DNA of 64,000 nucleotides from Funiculus sociatus GB2-C1 (GCF_039962115.1 NZ_JAMPKJ010000004.1:62001-126000); one strand, 5' to 3'; shown: positions 45,249-54,457, numbered from the stretch's first letter. Made by a program: numbers and translations. The notes: generated by a model not told the origin, from the sequence alone.

Positions 45249-47480
45249 TTACTGGATAATATTCACGACGTGACCGGAACGCAGTTGATTATTCCGCCAA
45301 GAACAGACTAAACCGAGGGGGCCCGGATCGATGACGGGGTTTTGGGGCAATGTTCGCACCCAAGTTTGTTCCTGCTTACGCAACTCAAACAGCTGGACAA
45401 CACCTAAATAACGCACACCGGGGATTTGCTGGAATAAGGTGACAATATCTGAAGGATAGACGGGACGACCGAAAGGCCAGCCTGTGCCATCCATGCCTCC
45501 GGTAAGTGGATTTAAAAAGCGGTACAAAGCGACGCGCAATTTTAAGAGAATGTCTTCTTGGGCGCGGGGATTTTTGTATTCTGGCTCTAGTGCGACTTCG
45601 GTTTGAACTGCGACTCCGACATATTCGGGTGCTTGCAGTTGTACGTGAACTCCCAGTAGTCGGCGTTCGTCCAGGTAAGCGTGAATTTGTTCTTTGAGTT
45701 GGGGAGTCAGGGAAAGTAAATCCGGGTGAATGCCAACGCCTTGCGCGATCGCATCTGTATTTGCTTGCGGCACCAGCAGCATCCGTACTGTCCCGGCTTG
45801 TTCGCTGGTACTTGGTGGCAAGCACAGGGTGCGGGCAACGGCACCACCACCAGCTTGTAGCGTCAGTACCTCGAAGTCTTCTGGGGTGACGGCGCGATCG
45901 CGAGTCCGGAGCATTGCAGGCACTCTGATTACCGCATCTTCCAAAGATTCGGCATCGGCTCCATTGCGGGCTGGTGTATGATTTATTACTCTGGCAACGT
46001 AGGGAAGCGCTGACTTGGGTACGGTAATTGTCCCCCGTTGGACATTTCCTTTACGACCGCCGCCTGTGCGGTATGCAACCATGCGAATCACGGAACCTTT
46101 GGGAGGTACTGCGCCATATTGACGTTCTAGCGATCGCACGTCTGCGGGGATTGGGGTTTGGGCATTCAGCATTGGGGATTGGGAATTGATCGCAGCCCGT
46201 CCCCAGTCTCCAGCCGTCTGCGTTCTAGCACGCAACTGCGTCTGCTGCTGAAGGTGGGCTGGCTCTCGAATCAAGGGGCCAAACTGAACCAACCCGGTAC
46301 GCGAATCGATGGTGTAGTGCAGATCCTGGGAACCAGATTCGGCAAAATCACTTACCTCTGTCCAAGCTTGAGGTAATGCTCCCGGCGGACTCACCAAAAT
46401 GTATTCATCTTCCCGGCGAGTCAAGATGGGAACCCCCTGCAATTGGAAAGTTTGACCGGGCGAACCGTCACTTTCTCCCAGAAGTTCATTTCTAATTATC
46501 TCACTTTGAGAAGCACCCACGCTGCCGCCAATTGCTCTGGCAGACAAACCCACAATCCGGGGGGAATTACTGTAACCTGGTTGCGTGGTGTCTATATGAC
46601 TGTATACGCAACGCAGCCACCGCCCCTGATAGGTGAGGAAGTGGGACACGGGCCAGCGCTGGGGCATATGCAGGACTACATCTGCGCTTTGGATGGGATT
46701 GCTGCCAGTGCGATCGATTTCGCTAAAACTGAATCCTTTGGTGCTATCATCTGATTCCTGCAACAGAACCTGCTGCCAATAAGCACCATTCCAAGCTTCC
46801 CAGCGACGGGGAGGAGCCTCCGGGTTAATGCCAGTAGAGGTAGCTGCTTCGCCTTTGAATTTGAGTGCTAGAACATTACCTTCGCACTCGTCCTCTGGAT
46901 TGAACACCAGATAAAAGCAATTTCCCGGATCGGGTTGGTCGTCAAAGATGGAGAGATTTGTACCCGCCCATTCGCCATTAGGACGGAATGTCCAGAGATT
47001 CGTGAAGCGATCGCGCAACATCTGGGGTGTATCTTCCACACTCTGCGCCGTCAGAAAGTGGCGGATGTTAGGCTTACCAATCACCAACGGACGATCGGTG
47101 CTGAAAACAATCGCCGGATCAGTTTCTGTCCGCAATGTTGCCAACTCCACCCCAGATGGAATAGTGTACGGTTCGGGCAGTGCAGCACTTAGATAAAAAG
47201 TCAAGTCTGTCTGAGCCGGAACCGGAGCTTGCAGGCGAACCCCTAATAACTCTAGAAAAGCAACATAGTTGCGACGGGGAACCTGATTAAACCGCAGCAA
47301 CATTTGGTCAGTCAGCCAGGCAAATAGCTCAATCAGCGTGATTCCAGGGTCGCTGGGGTTGTAATTCGTCCACTCCGGACAGTAGCGAGGAATCCGCAGA
47401 ATGCACTCATCTACTAAATCTTTGAATGTCCGATCGTCTAAATCGGACTTCGGTAACTTCGGTAAAAAATCAAAATCCAT
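45249..47480 (-). CDS. Baseplate protein J (gpJ/Cis11-like)
   Basis: This protein has 743 residues. The N-terminus FLPKLPKSDLDDRTFKDLVD, then NPSDPGITLIELFAWLTDQM, is the classic start of putative baseplate assembly protein J of injection systems. The C-terminal portion has AVTPEDFEVLTLQAGGGAVA, LKEQIHAYLDERRLLGVHV and YPSDIVTLFQQIPGVRYL. It forms the wedge core of the baseplate that triggers sheath contraction. A stretch at about 430-444 (INSQSPMLNAQTPIP) is encoded by intergenic-type heptamer repeats and looks inserted. It follows gp25 by 91 bp. Confidence 0.92.
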   Translation of the reverse strand: MDFDFLPKLPKSDLDDRTFKDLVDECILRIPRYCPEWTNYNPSDPGITLIELFAWLTDQMLLRFNQVPRRNYVAFLELLGVRLQAPVPAQTDLTFYLSAALPEPYTIPSGVELATLRTETDPAIVFSTDRPLVIGKPNIRHFLTAQSVEDTPQMLRDRFTNLWTFRPNGEWAGTNLSIFDDQPDPGNCFYLVFNPEDECEGNVLALKFKGEAATSTGINPEAPPRRWEAWNGAYWQQVLLQESDDSTKGFSFSEIDRTGSNPIQSADVVLHMPQRWPVSHFLTYQGRWLRCVYSHIDTTQPGYSNSPRIVGLSARAIGGSVGASQSEIIRNELLGESDGSPGQTFQLQGVPILTRREDEYILVSPPGALPQAWTEVSDFAESGSQDLHYTIDSRTGLVQFGPLIREPAHLQQQTQLRARTQTAGDWGRAAINSQSPMLNAQTPIPADVRSLERQYGAVPPKGSVIRMVAYRTGGGRKGNVQRGTITVPKSALPYVARVINHTPARNGADAESLEDAVIRVPAMLRTRDRAVTPEDFEVLTLQAGGGAVARTLCLPPSTSEQAGTVRMLLVPQANTDAIAQGVGIHPDLLSLTPQLKEQIHAYLDERRLLGVHVQLQAPEYVGVAVQTEVALEPEYKNPRAQEDILLKLRVALYRFLNPLTGGMDGTGWPFGRPVYPSDIVTLFQQIPGVRYLGVVQLFELRKQEQTWVRTLPQNPVIDPGPLGLVCSWRNNQLRSGHVVNIIQ
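46147..46190. repeat. Heptanucleotide-type repeat inside baseplate J coding sequence
   Basis: ggggattggggtttgggcat and cattggggattgggaattga are the same G-rich heptamer type seen intergenically in this window. They are read in frame within the gpJ gene as about 15 residues (INSQSPMLNAQTPIP). Confidence 0.7.
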
Positions 47481-47571
47481 TATTAATAGTTAATAGGTAA
47501 TAGGTAATTGCTAAAAGTTAAGAGGCGAAGAATTAACACTTAAGAGTTATTAATTCAAAACTGCTCATCTT

Positions 47572-47988
47572 TTAACTATCATTTCCCCCGTTCAGGTAGA
47601 AAGGATAAACCAAGCTCCCACGATCGTAACTGCCCTTAGCGTGGTACTCAATAATGATATCCACACGGCCGCGAATCGGATCGGGTTCAGTACGCACCAC
47701 ATCCAGAACTATGCGAGGCTCCCACATTTCCAGAGCTTCCTGTACGTGAAGACGTAATAGCAGTAGGGTTTGGGTGTTCATGGGCGCAAAGACCATTTCC
47801 GACAGACGCGATCCAAAATTAGGTCGGTATACCCTTTCACCTATCTGAGTTTGCAGGATAATCCGAATCGACTCTTCGATGTTGCGCTCTGCCGAACTGA
47901 GTTGAAGCCCTCCCTGTACGTTCACCCGTAGTGGGAAAGACCAGCCCGTACCCAGGTGGCTGTGCTGCCTATCAGTTCCTTCTGGCAT
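47572..47988 (-). CDS. GPW/gp25-family baseplate wedge protein (Cis9-like)
   Basis: This protein has 138 residues, the typical size. The gp25 signature is clear: GTGWSFPLRVNVQGGLQLSS, then IEESIRIILQTQIGERVYRP followed by NFGSRLSEMVFAP (about 35-70). In contractile tails gp25 joins the sheath's first ring to the baseplate. It sits between the PAAR gene (207 bp upstream) and gpJ. No odd features. Confidence 0.94.
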   Translation of the reverse strand: MPEGTDRQHSHLGTGWSFPLRVNVQGGLQLSSAERNIEESIRIILQTQIGERVYRPNFGSRLSEMVFAPMNTQTLLLLRLHVQEALEMWEPRIVLDVVRTEPDPIRGRVDIIIEYHAKGSYDRGSLVYPFYLNGGNDS

Positions 47989-48195
47989 ACAAGTGACTTT
48001 TTGCCTAGCATCGCAGTCACTTTACTCTAGCTGCTCTTTCCAAGAGTATTCGCCAAAAGTCGAGTTACTCTTAACAACGCTTTAGAATTACTAAGTTGTA
48101 GGTTGGGTCACAGGAACGAAACCGAACACAGTGCTGGGTTTCGTTCCTTAAAAGGGGAAGTCAATACTTGGAAGAGAATAAATCGCAATTAGCGA
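47989..48195. other. Gap between gp25 and PAAR genes
   Basis: 207 bp with no open frame of note. It contains GAACGAAACCGAACACA followed by a GGTTTCGTTC, a loose inverted repeat at about 48115-48145 that could form a weak hairpin. Confidence 0.35.
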
Positions 48196-48492
48196 TTAAG
48201 GGATAACTAATACGGTGGCTCCCGTGGCGATAACAGGTAAAGAAATGGGAACTGGCACGGGGGCGGGGGGAGTGACTCCCACAGCCATAGTACCCATATG
48301 AGCTACTGGACGACCGCAAGCCAGGACGGTGACAGAACAAGGCATAGCTAGAACGCCAGTGGCTATTGTCGGGCCTGCGACGGCATCTCCCATACAAGCT
48401 ATAGGCCGTCCCATAACTAGCACGGTTGGTGCGCCTGGGCCAATAATGGGACTACCGCCAGCGACATCACCGATTACTGCTACTGGTAACAT
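48196..48492 (-). CDS. PAAR-domain spike tip protein (Cis10-like)
   Basis: This protein has 98 residues. It has the glycine- and valine-rich PAAR pattern: VIGDVAGGSPIIGPGAPTVL, then GRPIACMGDAVAG and CGRPVAHMGTMAVG, with the His/Cys residues that bind a metal ion in the tip. It sharpens the VgrG spike. It lies 122 bp after the VgrG gene. A short size without extension means it carries no effector domain of its own. Confidence 0.9.
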   Translation of the reverse strand: MLPVAVIGDVAGGSPIIGPGAPTVLVMGRPIACMGDAVAGPTIATGVLAMPCSVTVLACGRPVAHMGTMAVGVTPPAPVPVPISLPVIATGATVLVIP

Positions 48493-48613
48493 GGCAATCT
48501 TCCTTCTGCTAATGGGGCTAATTGCTATTTGGTTGATTGTGGGGCAATTTTTTATGATTAGCCATTAGCCATTAGTAGCGATTAGTAGCGATCGCGCACT
48601 ATATCACACCATA

Positions 48614-50743
48614 TCAACAGTTAAGTCGAATCAAAGGCGCTGTCATGCTAGCTGTGGCAGCTGCCATAATCGCCACCGCCGCACCCGCTTGCAGACTCAG
48701 CGCCGCCGCAGACTGCACACTCACAGCCGCACCAGACTGCGCCGACAAAGCACCGCCAGATTGCAGAGACAAAGCCGCACCAGATTTCATAGTGGCAGCA
48801 CCCCCAGACTTCAAGTCTAAGATGCCGCCTGCTTGAACGCTTAACTTGGCTGCGGTTTGCAATTCTATGCCAGTAGGAGCCAGTTTTATAGCGCTAGGGC
48901 CTGATTGCAGCAAAATCTCCATTGGTGCGGAAATACTAATTTTTTGCACCGCCTCCATTTTGATACTATTGGTCATGTCATTCATCAGCACCTTCTGACC
49001 GCCGCTGGTTGTGATGTCTAACTTCTTACCTTGATCGTCTATGAGTATCTTATGACCCCCCTTAGTCTTAATTTCGATCTTCTTATTCTGATCGTCTAGG
49101 CGCACATAATGACCGTCAGTGGTTTTAATTTCCACAAATTTGTCACTGTCATTCATGTGTAATTTATGACCGCCTATAGTCTCGACATAGACACCAGCTT
49201 TGCTGCTGTCTTTATCCTCTTCCACAAACTGCATTTTATGCCCAACACGGGTTTTAATAGTCCGTAAGCGTACCTTGCCTTCACCTGAGATACTGTTATC
49301 GACTGTTTCCGGCGGCGCATCCTTACCGTTCCAAACCCCACCAATAACATAGGGGCGATGAATGTCGCCGTGTTCAAAGGCTACCAGCACCTCGTCGTTA
49401 ATCTCCGGCAGACAGTCGAAGCCGCGAGTGGTTCCTGCTCCCACCCCCACTACTCTCGCCCAGTTGCTTTCGTGGGCGCTGGCATTATCTTCTGGAGTTA
49501 GGGTAGGAAACTTTACCCTAACTCGCCCCCATTTTTTCGGGTCTTTGTTATTGGTAACAATCCCCACTAACATAGTTTGTCCCGGTCGCAGGCGAGTTTG
49601 CGGAGATAGAGTTGTCAGCAAATCTCCTCCCCGCAAACCTCTGACACTAAACTCGGTACTGTAATAGCGGTCTTGATAGTTTTGACGAGTTTCGGTGACG
49701 TAATATTTGCCGCTATACTTTCCCATACCTGATAGTTCTACTACCCGTCCCGGTCGAATTCGCGGATCTCCCTCAGCTTTTGCATCAGCATAGACAAATT
49801 CTCCGCTTAGCTCGTTATACAGGGCTTGAGCTATTTTATCAGCTTCCTTTTGGCTGTAGACTGCTTGATCTACCACAATCATTTTCGGTGCCTGATTCTC
49901 TAGCCCGAATTTAGTGCTAGTGCTTTTACCTTTGCCGTGTTCGGTATCAGTAATTACTACATCTGATTGACTATTTTTACTGGATGTAATTGCTGTTTTG
50001 TTTTGGTAATCCCAACCCCTCACTTCTACAGCACTTACCTGTTCAGCGCTGGTGACTCGTACCTGAAAACTATGTATTTCTTGCAACCACTTAAGGGTTA
50101 AAGTATCGCCTGCTACAGGTTTGCGGAAATGCAGCTTGCTATCTTGTACAAATAATTCAAAGCCATGCCGCGCCGCCCTTTCCCGCAGAAATTCCATGTT
50201 GGTTTGATTTTCTTGGAAAACATAGCCAACCGGATCTCCAAAACCATAAGGGCCGCCGCTCTCATCAATTGTGCCAGCGGTCATCCCCACTTCACCGATA
50301 ATCTGCCGCACAATGTCAGTATCACTCATGTTTTGGAAAGAACGGTTATAGCGTCCCCGGTGCAGGCGGTGAGATACGTCGTAACCGCGAATGATAACGG
50401 GTGCCTGGGATTGACTAGAAAAGTGAGTTTCGATCCCAGTGATTTCCCCTTTGAGAATATCTCCTCGCTGTGCCTCATCAAAGTCTAAATCTTCTGTGGT
50501 GCTGGAGGCTAAACCGAGCTGGACAGATTTACCAATTGTAAAGAGATTGTCGTACTTCCAAAGCTGCTCGGAGTCGCGACCTGGAAAGTAGTCATTGCGG
50601 ACGACTAAAGTAAACATTGCCGGGAGATGGAGGCTTTCTTCGACGGAGATTTGAAGAATATCCTCTGCCAATCCCGCCGGAGCATCCTGTCCGTCAATTT
50701 TGATTAGGGGACGAGATATGTAACGGATGGTATTTTGTGGCAT
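48614..50743 (-). CDS. VgrG/gp5-gp27-like spike protein (Cis8-like)
   Basis: This protein has 709 residues. The gp27-like part (about 1-370) starts NTIRYISRPLIKIDGQDAPA, with ESLHLPAMFTLVVRNDYFPG. An OB-fold of gp5 type (about 390-475) reads VGIVTNNKDPKKWGRVRVKF, then GFDCLPEINDEVLVAFEHGD. The C-terminal 200 residues are a beta-helical needle with GGHKLHMNDSDKFVEIKTTD-type repeats and then SGGAATMKSGAALSLQSGG-type tiny-residue repeats, ending MTAPLIRLNC. No toxin domain follows. It is the most upstream gene of this row; no sheath or tube precedes it. Confidence 0.93.
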   Translation of the reverse strand: MPQNTIRYISRPLIKIDGQDAPAGLAEDILQISVEESLHLPAMFTLVVRNDYFPGRDSEQLWKYDNLFTIGKSVQLGLASSTTEDLDFDEAQRGDILKGEITGIETHFSSQSQAPVIIRGYDVSHRLHRGRYNRSFQNMSDTDIVRQIIGEVGMTAGTIDESGGPYGFGDPVGYVFQENQTNMEFLRERAARHGFELFVQDSKLHFRKPVAGDTLTLKWLQEIHSFQVRVTSAEQVSAVEVRGWDYQNKTAITSSKNSQSDVVITDTEHGKGKSTSTKFGLENQAPKMIVVDQAVYSQKEADKIAQALYNELSGEFVYADAKAEGDPRIRPGRVVELSGMGKYSGKYYVTETRQNYQDRYYSTEFSVRGLRGGDLLTTLSPQTRLRPGQTMLVGIVTNNKDPKKWGRVRVKFPTLTPEDNASAHESNWARVVGVGAGTTRGFDCLPEINDEVLVAFEHGDIHRPYVIGGVWNGKDAPPETVDNSISGEGKVRLRTIKTRVGHKMQFVEEDKDSSKAGVYVETIGGHKLHMNDSDKFVEIKTTDGHYVRLDDQNKKIEIKTKGGHKILIDDQGKKLDITTSGGQKVLMNDMTNSIKMEAVQKISISAPMEILLQSGPSAIKLAPTGIELQTAAKLSVQAGGILDLKSGGAATMKSGAALSLQSGGALSAQSGAAVSVQSAAALSLQAGAAVAIMAAATASMTAPLIRLNC

Positions 50744-51160
50744 TTGTATACAAAGTGTAAATAATTTTTGATTTTAAATTTTTGATTTTGGATTTAAGGC
50801 TGAAGGGGAATCTTTTTTATTTTGGTATTTGAACCTTCGGGGCGATATGAACTATTGTGAATTAACCCGCACAGACATCAATCTAAAATCTCAAATTCAA
50901 AAAAGGAGCTGAGAGCCAGCTTAAAAGAGTCTCTACGTCCTCGCCAATCCTCCAAAGGTCGAATCCAAAGCTTTTTTCTTGTGGTTCCGGATGAAGCGAT
51001 CGCTTCATGCTAGCAAATGTAAGCTCACAGGCTAGAAGCCTCGATACTCAAAGAACAAAGCCTACCAACGCAACGGCTAATACTATCAAGCCGTTGCGTT
51101 GGCTGGCGAGAGTTTGTTTAGCCGCGACTTTAGTCGTCGGACATTTTTACTACAGGACTG
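50744..51160. other. 416-bp gap between VgrG and the aldo/keto reductase
   Basis: AT-rich TTTTTGATTTT segments lie near the VgrG start (about 50765-50790). A perfect 14-bp inverted repeat is at 51065-51102. No sheath, tube or other CIS gene is present, which is notable because it is the expected place for them. Confidence 0.55.
51065..51102. repeat. Perfect 14-bp inverted repeat hairpin
   Basis: CCAACGCAACGGCT and AGCCGTTGCGTTGG flank a 10-nt loop (AATACTATCA). It lies about 60 bp beyond the stop of the aldo/keto reductase (minus strand), where a terminator could be; no clear U-tract follows. Confidence 0.7.
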
Positions 51161-52180
51161 TTATCTTCGATACTCATCTCCGCAGTCACCGATCGCCTGA
51201 TACAAATCCCGCGACTGTCCCAGGACAGCATCAATCTGCTGATAATCTGAGTTATCTAACATCAAATTAAATACTCTGGCGTTGTCTTCTAAATGTTGCG
51301 ACACGCTTAACCGTGCGCCGACAATTACACCTGCGATCGCTGGCTGATCTAGAATGTAACGAACCGCTACATTAGCAATACTCACTGCGTGTTTTTGGGC
51401 AATTTGCTGGAGAGTTGAAAGTAGTTCTTGAAATAAGCTCCAACCACCCCACGCATCTACCATGTTTTTATATTTTCTCAAACTAGCTGTGTTCAGTTCT
51501 CCCCCTCGCGGTTCCGGTTTCCCCACATATTTTTCTGACAACAAGCCGCCGCAGAGCGTACCATAAGCAAATAGTTTGATATTGTTTTCTTGACCAAACT
51601 GCACCATATTTACTAAAGGACGGCGGTCAATTAGAGAAAACTGCACTTGATTGGAAACGATTTTGATTCCTGCATGAGTAATAATTTTTACGTGTTCCGT
51701 ATCAAAGTTTGTTAAAGCCAGGTGCTTAATTTTACCTTCCTCTTGAAGCTGGGTCATGTACTTGAGCGCTTCCAAGTAGTTTTCATCCCGGTAATCCCAC
51801 CAGTGAAACTGCATCAAGTCTAAGGAATCAACTCCCATTCTTCGCAGGGAAATATTAATGTTATCTTCTACCAACTTGCGCGTCATTTTAGTTGGTCTTG
51901 GCACCCATTTTGTGAAAGCTTGTAAGTTAGACAGCGCCTCGTTACCACGGGTTTCTACCAATTGCCGCCGGAACTCGCCAATAAAGTCTTCTGCGGGGCC
52001 GTAATGGTCTGCCAAATCCCAAGTTGTAAAGCCTGCATCCATGTACTCAAACATACTTTGGATGGCGGCTTTTGAGTTAATTCGTCCGTGAGCGCCTGAT
52101 ACTTGCCACATACCATTTAGTACGCGGCAGATATTCAAATCTGGGGTAAATTGCAGTCTGCTTGATTCAGGTAGATTCAT
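51161..52180 (-). CDS. Aldo/keto reductase
   Basis: This protein has 339 residues. TIM-barrel family features are present: FTTWDLADHYGPAEDFIGEF with the catalytic Tyr and Asp, TKWVPRPTKM with the catalytic Lys, LMQFHWWDYRDENYLEALK and LTNFDTEHVK. The N-terminus LNICRVLNGMWQVSGAHGRI matches the L-galactose/pyridoxal-type bacterial group rather than the drug-type AKRs. It uses NADPH to reduce carbonyls; the substrate is not determined. It stands alone and lies next to the CIS cluster without obvious linkage. Confidence 0.9.
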   Translation of the reverse strand: MNLPESSRLQFTPDLNICRVLNGMWQVSGAHGRINSKAAIQSMFEYMDAGFTTWDLADHYGPAEDFIGEFRRQLVETRGNEALSNLQAFTKWVPRPTKMTRKLVEDNINISLRRMGVDSLDLMQFHWWDYRDENYLEALKYMTQLQEEGKIKHLALTNFDTEHVKIITHAGIKIVSNQVQFSLIDRRPLVNMVQFGQENNIKLFAYGTLCGGLLSEKYVGKPEPRGGELNTASLRKYKNMVDAWGGWSLFQELLSTLQQIAQKHAVSIANVAVRYILDQPAIAGVIVGARLSVSQHLEDNARVFNLMLDNSDYQQIDAVLGQSRDLYQAIGDCGDEYRR

Positions 52181-52256
52181 TTTGACACTTTGTTAGTTGT
52201 ATGATACTGCCAAGATTATTGTAACGCCCGGAAATTAATGTCCGCGCTAATAGCTA

Positions 52257-52309
52257 AAGTCGGTTAAAACCGACTCTGATTTAGTTTTTTAGTCGGTTTT
52301 AACCGACTT
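52257..52309. repeat. Nested palindromic repeat (AAGTCGGTTAAAACCGACT)
   Basis: The 19-bp arm at 52257-52275 is exactly inverted at 52291-52309, and each arm is itself palindromic (AGTCGGTT-AA-AACCGACT). Intergenic, about 80 bp before the AKR start. Such AGTCGGTTTTAACCGACT elements are common dispersed repeats in cyanobacteria. Confidence 0.8.
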
Positions 52310-52460
52310 AAACTATGAGCTAGGGGTTTAAAGCCCTGGCGGTCTGTGGGCAGAAGAAAAATTTTTAATAGGTAGATTGACATAAGAAACATTATTTACA
52401 TAATTGTTCATTTAATTAACTTAATTTATGACAATTCAATGGTTGGGTGCGATACCTTTC

Positions 52461-52487
52461 TAGAGGTATGGCAATGCCATGTCCCTA
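52461..52487. repeat. Degenerate copy of a 27-bp palindromic repeat
   Basis: It differs at about three positions from the perfect palindrome at 59103-59129 and shares ATGGCAATGCCATGTCCCTA exactly. Both are in the same orientation in intergenic DNA. Confidence 0.7.
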
Positions 52488-52555
52488 TGGAACGTTAGAA
52501 CCGCAATATATTTCACCCAAAAAGGAAACGCAATAAAACAATAAATTTGAACCCT

Positions 52556-54457
52556 TCAGGTTTGCACGGAAAATTCTTCTGGATCGATGTCCCAATTGAT
52601 CCAGCGAATCGCTGCACGAGCCGATGTAATATCCGGCGGTACTCGCATAGCATGAATAAAACTTGTGCTTGGACAGGTCATTTTCAGCAAGTGAATTGGC
52701 TCTTTTTGAGGAGCATCATCATCATCATCAAAATCGTCAGGCTCGAAACCATCAATATCAGCATCAAGTTTTAGCAAAGTATATTCTTGCCAGGAATCTA
52801 ATTCAGTTGCTTGTAATTCTTGACAGATTCGTGCATAGCCAATGCCCTGAATTAATACTCGACGCAGTTCCGCGTTGTCTTCTTCTAAAAGCCATTGCGC
52901 CTGCCATTGATGGGGATGCAGTTTGCCATATTTTTCAGGCAATTTCACACCGTGATAATAATATCCCGTATGCCATCCATCGGCAAACTGAATCGCGGGT
53001 TCTCCTTCGGCGTGGAGGAGGTTTTGGCTGTCCAGGGAGATTTTAGTAGGGCGATCGCATACTACACAAACCTTCTCAAACGGGAAAATCAAACCACAAT
53101 GCTCGAAAAGCTGGTTCAGACAGTCAAATGCTTCCTGTGTCTTTTGGTCAAGAGTGACACCTAACGAAGAAACATAAAATTCAGTTGCGTAGATTTGCTT
53201 AAAAATCTCTGTGGGGGTTAGTGGCTCGATATCATATATAAAAAAATACCTGAAATCAGCTCCGATGAGTTCTGGAGAGTTATCAATTAATTCAGCCAAC
53301 TCCCACCATGCTTCTTTGTCTCCTGCTGTCTGCTCTGGTGCTATTTCGCTCCGGATACACTTCCACAGCGCTTGACACGAAAGTGCTTCCAAAATCCTCT
53401 GGAGCGACTCTGATAGTGTCTCTCCCCACACGATAAGAGATTTCTGCTTCCCAAATGTTTGTTCTTCTGGTGTATTGTCTAGTTTGAGCAAGTTGAATAG
53501 TTGAGTACACCCCGCGTGTGGACTACGGTAAAAAAGAACTTCTGGTTCTTCTTTACCAATCGTTGCATAGGCAGATTTGATAGCATTTTTGGCTTCTTGA
53601 AAATCGATCGGCTTCGTGAAGAGAGCGCGCCGCTTGCCTAGAAGCGATGGCAACAAACTTAGATTAAAAATTGGATTGTTATAGAGACTCAGTTGGGTGA
53701 GGTTGGTTAACCTAGAAAGCGGACTCAAATCGGTAATTTTATTGTAATAGAGATTCAGTTGAGTGAGATTGATTAACCCAGAAAGCGGACTCAAATCGGT
53801 AATTTGATTACTACCGAGATCCAGTTGGGTGAGGTTGGTTAACCCAGAAAGTGGACTCAAATCGGTAATTTGATTGTAATAGAGATTCAGTTGGGTGAGG
53901 TTGGTTAACCCAGAAAGCGGACTCAAATCGGTAATTTGATTACTACCGAGATCCAGTTGGGTGAGATTGATTAACCCAGAAAGCGGACTCAAATCGGTAA
54001 TTTGATTACTACCGAGATCCAGTTGGGTGAGGTTGGTTAACTCAGAAAGCGGACTCAAATCGGTAATTTGATTGCCACCGAGATGCAGTTGGGTGAGGTT
54101 GGTTAACCTAGAAAGCCCACTCAAGTCGGTAATTTGATTATTATAGAGATTCAGTTGGGTGAGGTTGATTAACCTAGAAAGCCCACTCAAATCGGTAATT
54201 TCATTGTAATTTAGATCCAGTTGGGTGAGGTTGGTTAACCCAGAAAGCAGATTCAAGTCGGTAATTTCATTACTGCTAAGATCCAGCTCAGTGCAGTATA
54301 AAAGTATCAGAGCCGCTTCATTGCAGTCAGAAGTGCCAGCTTCCTCTAACAGCACATCAACTGTATTTCTTGCTGCTTCTGAGAGGCTATCTTTGTGCAA
54401 ACACCAGTCAGCAAAGCTGTTAAAATTTGGGGTTTGGTTTGGCTGTGGTTCAGACAT
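52556..54457 (-). CDS. SDS22/internalin-type LRR protein with C-terminal DUF6745-like domain
   Basis: This protein has 633 residues. Residues 58-277 are ten 22-residue LRRs of the form LDLGSNQITDLSPLSGLTNL. The C-terminal domain (about 290-633) has IQFADGWHTGYYYHGVKLPE, NAELRRVLIQGIGYARICQ, LKMTCPSTSFIHAMRVPPD and ITSARAAIRWINWDIDPEEF, a pattern resembling DUF6745. An acidic run DDFDDDDDAPQKE sits near residue 580. No signal peptide or transmembrane segment, so it is cytosolic. Likely a protein-protein interaction scaffold of unknown role. DNA repeats make it prone to copy-number change. Confidence 0.8.
   Translation of the reverse strand: MSEPQPNQTPNFNSFADWCLHKDSLSEAARNTVDVLLEEAGTSDCNEAALILLYCTELDLSSNEITDLNLLSGLTNLTQLDLNYNEITDLSGLSRLINLTQLNLYNNQITDLSGLSRLTNLTQLHLGGNQITDLSPLSELTNLTQLDLGSNQITDLSPLSGLINLTQLDLGSNQITDLSPLSGLTNLTQLNLYYNQITDLSPLSGLTNLTQLDLGSNQITDLSPLSGLINLTQLNLYYNKITDLSPLSRLTNLTQLSLYNNPIFNLSLLPSLLGKRRALFTKPIDFQEAKNAIKSAYATIGKEEPEVLFYRSPHAGCTQLFNLLKLDNTPEEQTFGKQKSLIVWGETLSESLQRILEALSCQALWKCIRSEIAPEQTAGDKEAWWELAELIDNSPELIGADFRYFFIYDIEPLTPTEIFKQIYATEFYVSSLGVTLDQKTQEAFDCLNQLFEHCGLIFPFEKVCVVCDRPTKISLDSQNLLHAEGEPAIQFADGWHTGYYYHGVKLPEKYGKLHPHQWQAQWLLEEDNAELRRVLIQGIGYARICQELQATELDSWQEYTLLKLDADIDGFEPDDFDDDDDAPQKEPIHLLKMTCPSTSFIHAMRVPPDITSARAAIRWINWDIDPEEFSVQT
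53627..54286 (-). repeat. Ten tandem 66-bp units encoding LRRs
   Basis: The units are nearly identical at the nucleotide level in the middle of the array (for example ggttaacccagaaagcggac recurs), with alternating DLGSNQ and NLYYNQ versions. Recent expansion by unequal exchange or slippage is likely. Confidence 0.9.

Noticed and set aside
45249-50743. Prophage or tailocin
   Set aside because: No capsid, portal, terminase, lysis or integrase genes, and large Ig/WD40 membrane proteins are attached; an injection system fits better.
53627-54286. Possible CRISPR array because of evenly spaced repeats
   Set aside because: The 66-bp units are continuous coding LRRs with no unique spacers; no CRISPR array was seen anywhere in the window despite the cas3' gene.
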